Of a DNA stretch of 64,000 nt, positions 56,730 through 64,000 are shown piece after piece. The stretch comes from Malus domestica (lineage: Eukaryota; Streptophyta; Magnoliopsida; Rosales; Rosaceae): the NCBI RefSeq assembly GCF_042453785.1, contig NC_091672.1:749001-813000 (forward strand). The letters are read 5' to 3'. Below the pieces are notes generated by a model. That model saw only the letters and a list, made by a program, of their open reading frames with translations. It did not search any database and was not told the origin of the DNA. Made by a program: the position numbers and the translations under genes. The stretch's first letter is position 1. Each line of letters opens with the position of its first letter.

Positions 56730-58600
56730 TGTTGGCAATGTGCCCTAAACCTAAGCATATGATGATACTTTACGAATATTTCACATATTAAACTAAACTA
56801 GTTTAATATAAGGGCAAAGATTGTTGTTTAAAGCCATTAATGTTATACGCTTAAACAATAAGTATAAGGAATATGTAATTAGGAGAATGTAATCTAAAGA
56901 AATTTGATTTATGAGACCATTCATTGTCATACAAATATCCTAAACGTTCCTGATCATAAGATTGCCAATTGGGCATTCACGATCTGTTAAGATTAGTACA
57001 TGCCATGTCTTCTCTCTGGGAGAGTGACTGATCTTGAGTCATTGGTGTGATTGATATCAAGACCAGTAGATAAATGCTCAATAGAAAATGAGTTCACTGA
57101 ACACGATCAACGAGAAATTCTCATACTCATGTCATTTGAGAACTCATAGTTGGGATAATGCAAAGTAGTCATTTGACTTGAGGCATTATAGTTATCTTGT
57201 AGTTAGGTCCTTGATCTTTAACAGTGTTAAAGGCACTCCATCAAAGGGTGTCCATGACATAATTGGGGTTAAGCCACTTAACCATAGATGGAAGTGAATG
57301 CGCAACAAATGATCTCTAACCTTCAAACTGTTAAGGGAGAATACTCTATGATATAAATAAGAATCTCTAGTCAGAGTATGAATGAGATTTAGGAAGTTGC
57401 AAATCACATTAAAGGTAATCATATAGACAAGAAAATCACATTTGATAGTAGACATGAATAAACTATCAAACCAAACAATGTGATCAAGAGTACAATATTA
57501 GAGAAAGACCGTATTGCATTCATAATCCCAAACTGAATAGGTTTTCCAACCTCTTCTAATTAGCTTAGGTAGTCATGACATATTGCTAGGTGTCACTCAT
57601 GGTTTGTGAAAGCCCTGAAGATGTATAATCACTAAAGGAGAATTGAAAGTAAGTTTCAATTTACAATCAATTAGTAAGAGTTATTATCGCACACTGCCTC
57701 GCTAAGAGAAACCTAATGGATCGCATACCGTGTGAGGTATTGATTGAAGGATATAACGAAGATGAATAAGGAAAATTAAATAGTTTAATTGTATATGGTA
57801 AGGATTAATTAAAAATTAATTAATCAAGAATGAAAGGTTCATTTTAGGCCTTAAGCTAGTTTTGGGACTTAAATGGGTTTTGGTCTAAAAGGTACATAAG
57901 GTTTAAGTTGTGTGACAACTAAAACAAAATGAGCGAATTACTCTAATTAACTACGTGTGGTTGGCCATAGAGAGAAGGGATGGTGTTGGTAGACTTATTA
58001 CAAGTTTGCCACTCATTTGGAAGGACAAGGATTGTCTGCCCTCCCACTTCCCGTGCTTTCCTGTTTTGTGTGGTCATGGTTAAGCCACGTCAACATTTTA
58101 TATTATTTTTTTATAGAGATAATAAGACAAAAATGAATAGTAATATAAAATGTTGACGTGGCTTAACCGTGACCACACAAACAAGAAGGCACGGGAAGTG
58201 GGAGGGTAGACAATCCGTGATCCATTTGGAATTACTATAAAAGCAACTTTATAACTTCTTCCCTCATTAGAGTTTCTTTAAGGAAAGATGAGAGAACTTT
58301 TTGCTCTCTCTTTCTCTCAAGGAGACCGGCCACATTGGGAGAGTTTACTAGCATCAAACTCTTAAACTCTTCCAATGTCACTCATCTTCTTCCTTCATCA
58401 TCCTTGTTCAACTCTTCCACGCCATTGTTGGCTTCAATGAATTCTCAACTTTTTGATAGTCAAGTGGTGTTTCATGTATTGTATCTGCATAAAGTAGTTT
58501 CTGTCAGAAACTTCCATGTCGGTGAAATCAAATTTGTTAAGGTTTGGCAATCAACTAAATGGAGGGACAAGATTATGGTTGGTGCTATTGGTAATAAAAA
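56730..58600 (+). repeat. Copia (SIRE-like) LTR remnant
   Basis: AAGTGGGAGATTGTTGG marks the usual polypurine tract/LTR junction of this copia group, with the LTR starting TGTTGGCAATG at 56730. A TATAAAA at 58236-58242 and a CTCTCTTTCTCTC leader follow. The right end is not resolved. It carries the nested MITE below. No coding domain seen. Confidence 0.55.
58023..58222. mobile_element. 200-bp Mutator-like MITE
   Basis: CATTTGGAA (58014-58022 and 58223-58231) is a perfect 9-bp target duplication. Ends GGACAAGGATTG and inverted GGATCACGGATTG lead into long arms including CTCCCACTTCCCGTGC, almost a full palindrome with a short loop near 58105-58135. Nested in the copia LTR region. Confidence 0.9.
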
Positions 58601-60643
58601 AAAGCCTCCATAAGCATCAAAGTTAGAACGTCTGGGTTCTAAGACATGGTTTAGTTTAATTTGCATGAATAACTTTGAATTTTTCATGGGTGTATTATTT
58701 TATGATGAAAACTTTGGGTTTCAAAAACTAATTCGAAACTTCAGATTCGATTTAAGTGAACTTCAAGTTCAAAAAATGGGTACTTGCAAGAACACAATAT
58801 ACAATACACAACTGGTGTAGTGATTTGGATTGCTTTGGGGGCCCAATGTGAGTAGTGATTTTGATTTGGATTTCTTCGGGTACCTACAAGGTTGTAATAA
58901 AATTTTGGGTTGTAATTTATAAAAAGTGGACTACAGGTCAATAAGTTAATTCAATAGATCATAGATCAAGTCCAATCAGGAATCAGCAATATAAGTAAGA
59001 TAATTTTTTTCTTCTAAGCCCATTTGTGATTTAATGTCGACTGCATACTAGTAAATAAAAGCAGGCGCAAAACTAGGTGCGGGTTGCCAAGGTAAAAAAA
59101 AAAGAGAAGCCTAAATCTAGGCTTTAAGTCGCAGTTTCCAAAACCAAAAAATCCGAACCGAAAACAGAAGTGCATAGAAACCGGCTTGATAGGTTTCAGT
59201 TTTTGTTTGAGGCCCTAGAAAATCTTCTATGACTCGTCGACTTCTCCTCACCAAGTAGCCACTCTGCTATCTTTCAAATTGAAATTCCTCTCCTTCACCC
59301 TTTGCTTGTTGAACTTCACATCAACAACATCTCCCTATAACCTAGGAGCTTTGTTCGGATTCAAGCTTTCCGATGGTAATTAGACGATTCCTCCAACGCC
59401 TGCCATCAAGGTTAGTCTGAATGATTACTAACTTATTGACCTATTGCATGTCAAAATTTGCTTCAAATTTGTGATTTAATATAATTGGGCTTTAGAAAAA
59501 CTTTCATGACTTTGTCTAATCCAATTTAACGATTAGAAATTTCGCATTTATGAAGATGTGCTCACGGTGACTGCAATTTCATCTGCTCCAAACAAATATA
59601 TTCTTTAGTTAACAAAAAAAAACAAATAGATTCTTTTTAATCTGAATTTAGAAAATTATATTCGAATTTGTTTTACTCTGATTCAGTTGGATTTAGGGGT
59701 TGTGTTTTAGTGTTTCTTGGATGGCCTGAGTTGTATATAAAGAAAAGAGTGATTTTTTGTATCCTAAAGAGTTTATCATGATCATAGACACGAGTTTGAT
59801 ATTATCAAGTAAGATGTTGAGTCTTCTTGCATTCATATAATTACATTTGTGAGCTACTTTTCAGGGTTTTTTGTTGATTTGTTTGCTTGTCTGGTATATA
59901 TAAGAAGAGATGATGACACCACCACGAACATTATCAATTTATACATGAAAAACGTAACACTTGGGCCAAACTAACCATTTATTTTGAGCACGTCACATCA
60001 GCAAAATAATAAAACATATGACAGCGGGTTTTTCCAAGTCAAATTTTGTTGCCATGTTGTTGTTCATGTAAGTGTTGATTTGATTAATGCAAGTGATTTT
60101 GGCATTTTATGACAAAGAAGAAGAAGAATAGTATGTATGCTATAACATTATGAATCTGAGAACTGAGACATGTTAATTGTATGGATACGAGACATGTGAA
60201 TTGTATAGAGGTAAGCAACAGTTATGTGACTGTTTTTTTGCTAAAAAGATTGTGTGACTTTTTGATATATTGTTCATTACAAAACAAGGAAGGATAGTAA
60301 GTGTAATGTATGATCTCTAACTATTCAACTTTGTTGCAACTTGCAAGCAATATTGTTTGGTGAAATAGTTGTGTTAAGATGTTGAAGAAAATAAAAAATA
60401 TTTAAAATTCATTTTGAGGAGGTTCTCATTCCCCAGGTGAAATCCGAACCGATTTATTATATAATATATATTTTTTTTTTTTGGCGTATGTGTCATTTTA
60501 ATTGGTGATGGGTAGGTTCTATCATCTTGCAGTGGACCCTGTTTCACTTGCACATATGAATATCAAGATTTAGCAGTAACAGTTGCGCATGTATGTCTTC
60601 TTCACATCTATAATTCAGAGCTCATAGTTGTCGATTATCAAAT
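58601..60643. other. Intergenic DNA upstream of the SDR gene
   Basis: No gene recognised. AT-rich with a T-rich tract near 60468-60482 that includes TATATAATATAT. The SDR leader is short (about 60600-60643). Confidence 0.5.
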
Positions 60644-63383
60644 ATGGAGAATTCTCATCAAGTGTCGGACCACCTGGAGCCGTGGCGCCACCTCCACGGT
60701 AAGGTTGTCATGGTCACCGGCGCTTCCTCTGGCCTCGGCCGCGACTTTTGCTTAGACTTGGCTAAAGCCGGATGCAGAATCGTAGCCGCCGCTCGCCGCA
60801 TCGACCGCCTTCAGTCCGTTTGCGATCAAATCAACCAGCTCTCCATTACCGCTCCGTCTTTTTCTTCTTCTGCTGTTGCTGATAATATTCCTGGAGGTGA
60901 CCCGCGGGCCGTGGCTGTTGAGCTGGATGTCAGCGCCGATGGCCCAGCTATTGAGAAGTCTGTGAACAAGGCTTGGGACGCGTTTGGGCGCATCGATGCC
61001 CTTGTTAACAATGCCGGTATTAGAGGTTGGTTTGGGTAGCTTCCCTGCCTTTTTATGTTATTTGTTTTGGATTTGCTTTCTCGTTTGGGGTTAAATTATT
61101 ATAGAGAAACCAACGATCAAATTAAGCTGCATATAGGCTCTTAGAATTCATTCCATGATAAATTCATAGAGTTTGGACTCGAGAGGAAAACCTGGAAACT
61201 CGAATTTGTAAACAAAACGATGCATAGAAGGCAATAGGAATCCTGTTGTGCGAGCATTCATTGCTTTATGTATGTTAGTTTCACTTTAGAATTGTATTTT
61301 GGTAATCCAAATTGCTTCTTTGATTGTTTCAGTTCATGAACTAAAATGAACTTACCAATGACAATACTGAACTACTGAACACAACCCCCAGTAGAGACTG
61401 GTCCGATTCAATTCAACACTTTGTTCGTTCCGGGTTTGATTGACTGTCCCAAGTATTGTATACAAACATGTGCCCTCTACGCTACCTCTAGAGGGGTGGG
61501 GGTGGGACTTTATCGGATTCGGACTGGACTAGACTCAGTCCCTATCCTCATTATAAGCCAACTACAATTACACACATATTCACTTATTATGTATGGATTA
61601 TCAGCTAGTCAGAATAGTTCGTCGTTGGACCTTGCTTTTGCAAGCCATGATAGATATTTTATACACTTCATACGTACAAAATTTCAAAGCCAATGACACT
61701 CTTGTTAAGGTCAGTTACACAGAAAAGTTATTCCCTAAATATAGATTTTAAGGTCTAAGTTTTTTATTGACGAGTATCATTTTGTGAAAGTTAAATATGA
61801 TGTTCTTTTCATTAGTAGTACAAGTCCCAATTTTCTATGAGCATATATTTCAGTATTGGTGTGTAATAGATGCTTACTACCATCTGTGTTTCTTAGGTAA
61901 TGTGAATTCTGCATTGGAATTGTCTGAGGAGGAATGGAATCATGTTTTCAGGACAAATTTAACGGGTTCCTGGTTGGTTTCAAAGTTTGTTGCTATACGC
62001 ATGCGAGATGCTGATCAGGGAGGATCAATCGTCAATATATCTTCCATTGCTGGTATTAATCGTGGACATTTGCCTGGAGGTACAGCATACATTTGTTCAA
62101 AGGCTGGCGTAAACACCTTAACAAAGGTATTATCTCTAACATGCTCATAGGGAAAATCATATTAATCGCGTAAGTTGAAGGCATTCTATTTTTGTTTCTT
62201 TTGGCCTATATATGAAATATAAGAACTTGAAGGGACACCTGCCTCCTGAGAAACATAAGGCCGAAATTGTACATGGAGTGCATGATGACTTTTTTGGAGT
62301 GCCAAACATAGACTGAAGGACCAAAATCTGCCTAGGAGTATTTCAATTCTTTTTTAGTCTTGTAGAGGAATATTGCCATTGAGGCTATGGGCTATACCCT
62401 GTACTTTCCCTTATGCGCCCATTTTAAGCCGGTTTTGATTCTCGGTCTCTTTAGTTCATTAGTCGTAACATCTAAATGCCAAAATGCTTGCCATCTTCAT
62501 GTGCTGTAACTTTTGTATGGGGAATTCCCAAAGACTTGGAAGTTTTTTGGCGTAAGCTTAACCAAGTTACCAGACTTTACCCAAACTTAATTAGTATCCA
62601 ATTTCATCTCTGGCTCAACCCAAATAATGTGTTTCTTTGTTGGGTTAAGTTCAGAGCAGCTTGGGTTATCATCAGTCACTAAAGTGAGTTTACACAAAGC
62701 TGTGGTTACCGCAAGCTCATGGTCGAAGTTTCCAGTTTGAACCATTGTACATCCTAGACATTGATCATTGTGGATTAGATGCTTGTCGAAAGGAAAAGTG
62801 GAGGTGTTAAGAGAATTGAAGTTACTAGAATTGGGAATGAGACACAGTAAAACTAATATGACGGACACCAACACTATCATTGCCTATTCTTTCTTTCCCA
62901 TTTTAAGATTTTATCCTCAACTTTGTCATAGCACCGGTACTACCTTTGCTTATTCTCTCGTTGTTTTATTTTTCTCTCATAAGTTTCACTATTTGTATTT
63001 CGTTTTGAGAATTTTCTTAAGGATTATGTTCTGTAGTTCTCTGCACATCGTAGTGTGGGTGACGGCTTTGATGGAACTATACTAAATCTTATTATTTTAA
63101 CCAGACTATGGCTATGGAGTTGGGGGTGCACAAAATCAGAGTGAACGCAATATCACCTGGACTTTTCAGGTCGGAAATTACGGAGGGTCTTATGCAAAAA
63201 AAATGGATACCCAATGTGGCTATGAAAATTGTCCCTTTACGAACATATGGGACTTCGGATCCAGCATTGACATCGCTACTTAGATATTTGGTACATGACT
63301 CTTCTGAATATGTGTCTGGCAACATTTACATTGTTGATGCAGGAACCACCTTGCCAGGTGTTCCTATTTTCTCTTCCCTCTGA
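60644..63383 (+). CDS. Short-chain dehydrogenase/reductase (classical SDR)
   Basis: Three exons (60644-61025, 61897-62126, 63105-63383) close in frame to 296 aa. The cofactor-binding glycine motif is TGASSGLG (residues about 27-34), with the NNAG stabilising motif at residues about 123-126. The catalytic Ser is in NISSIAG, and the Tyr/Lys pair in YICSKAG; PG and the RSE loop follow. A basic AARR after the second strand points to NADPH preference. Plant relatives are FabG-like 3-oxoacyl-[ACP] reductase homologues, but substrate cannot be read from sequence. All catalytic residues are present. Exon 1 is GC-rich, unlike the AT-rich introns, which is normal. A short AATAAATAAA downstream near 63430 fits polyadenylation. 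Confidence 0.93.
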
Positions 63384-64000
63384 AGTTTTATGTAGATTTG
63401 TACTCATGAGGAACAGAAAAGAGTAGAGAAATAAATAAACGTACGATGAATACGTAAGGAAGCCCCTGACAAGTTCAAGATTTATGAATAATAGAAGGTA
63501 TGGCGGAATTCATTTTGTGGACTTACTGTTAGATTTTTATGTGCATTGAGATCATTTATGACATTGTTGCAAAACAGATTTTCAGTTTTAATTTTCAATT
63601 TTTCGTCAGACATGAAGAAGAGTGAAGGATGGCGGACGGATGTGGAAGAAATGTATACTACGAAATGGTACACTGCATCGAAACTAAAAATCAAAATTGA
63701 GAATTTGGCTACGGTTATATGTTGTAATGACATCCAATGACCATATCTACAACTGTCAATAGTATGATTATATTAAGTATTTCAATGTACCTTGCAGATT
63801 CCACCAAATATACACATTTGGAGCAAAATAAGGAAGGATTTCCTTTCGATGTATGTGCTTGCTTATCTTACGGTCTTTAATGTCACAAACCAAAACAAAC
63901 TCGCCAAAGAAAATTGTCCCTAGATTGTAATAAGTTAGATGGCAAGCTATCCTTGTCCAATACTCATCATAATTTTGGCCAACAAAATGCCAAATCTCCC
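63384..64000. other. SDR 3' region and flank
   Basis: AATAAATAAA near 63430 is a likely poly(A) signal. Downstream DNA is AT-rich with a few short ORFs and no motif. Confidence 0.5.

Noticed and set aside
1..64000. CRISPR array, bacterial operons, riboswitches, rRNA or tRNA genes
   Set aside because: Spaced identical repeats of CRISPR type, operon structure, rRNA sequence and cloverleaf tRNAs were not seen. The SINEs only carry tRNA-like promoter boxes.

Overview
This is a plant nuclear window. It has spliced genes with GT/AG introns, AT-rich intergenic DNA, and many nested transposons. The repeat families and a UGT88-type glucosyltransferase fragment suggest Rosaceae, most likely apple or pear relatives. 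That placement is an inference from pattern memory, not from a database search.

Four genes read as intact multi-exon genes whose exon phases all close: a GT47 exostosin-type glycosyltransferase (19373-21567, 455 aa), a GDP-fucose O-fucosyltransferase-like protein (23117-27999, 662 aa), a SYP132-like Qa-SNARE syntaxin (33886-37770, 308 aa) and a short-chain dehydrogenase/reductase (60644-63383, 296 aa). Two smaller genes look real but are less well understood. One is a Lys/Glu-rich protein on the minus strand (28897-29778). The other is a two-exon secreted cysteine-rich peptide with two NCR/late-nodulin-like six-Cys motifs (53284-53765). A papain-like cysteine protease (9180-10674) and a phytocystatin (14874-15296) lie about 4 kb apart, and both look defective.

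Layout. 1-16 kb: duplicated cystatin tail, LTR-like repeat, Ty3/gypsy gag-protease remnant, protease, a Mutator-like element with a captured exon, a LINE insertion, a MITE-bounded glutaredoxin fragment, and the cystatin. 16-19 kb: a CACTA-type element, an orphan acidic exon, and a Tourist-like MITE just upstream of GT47. 19-38 kb: the gene-dense part, interrupted by a Mutator-like element (9-bp target duplication, 253-bp inverted arms) holding a dead UGT fragment. 38-45 kb: a composite RTE LINE plus a repeat-rich non-autonomous segment, inserted just downstream of the syntaxin gene. 46-52 kb: a near-complete but mutated Ty1/copia element. 52-60 kb: tandem repeats, the Cys-rich peptide gene, SINE and L1 remnants, and a SIRE-like copia LTR holding a MITE. 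60-64 kb: the SDR gene.

The genes do not form a pathway. The strongest themes are (i) gene-fragment capture by several DNA transposon types, (ii) a protease/inhibitor neighbourhood in which both partners have decayed, (iii) a possible secreted twin-motif peptide, and (iv) a composite retroelement bracketed by one 17-bp repeat. All exon boundaries were derived by eye from splice consensus and reading frame.
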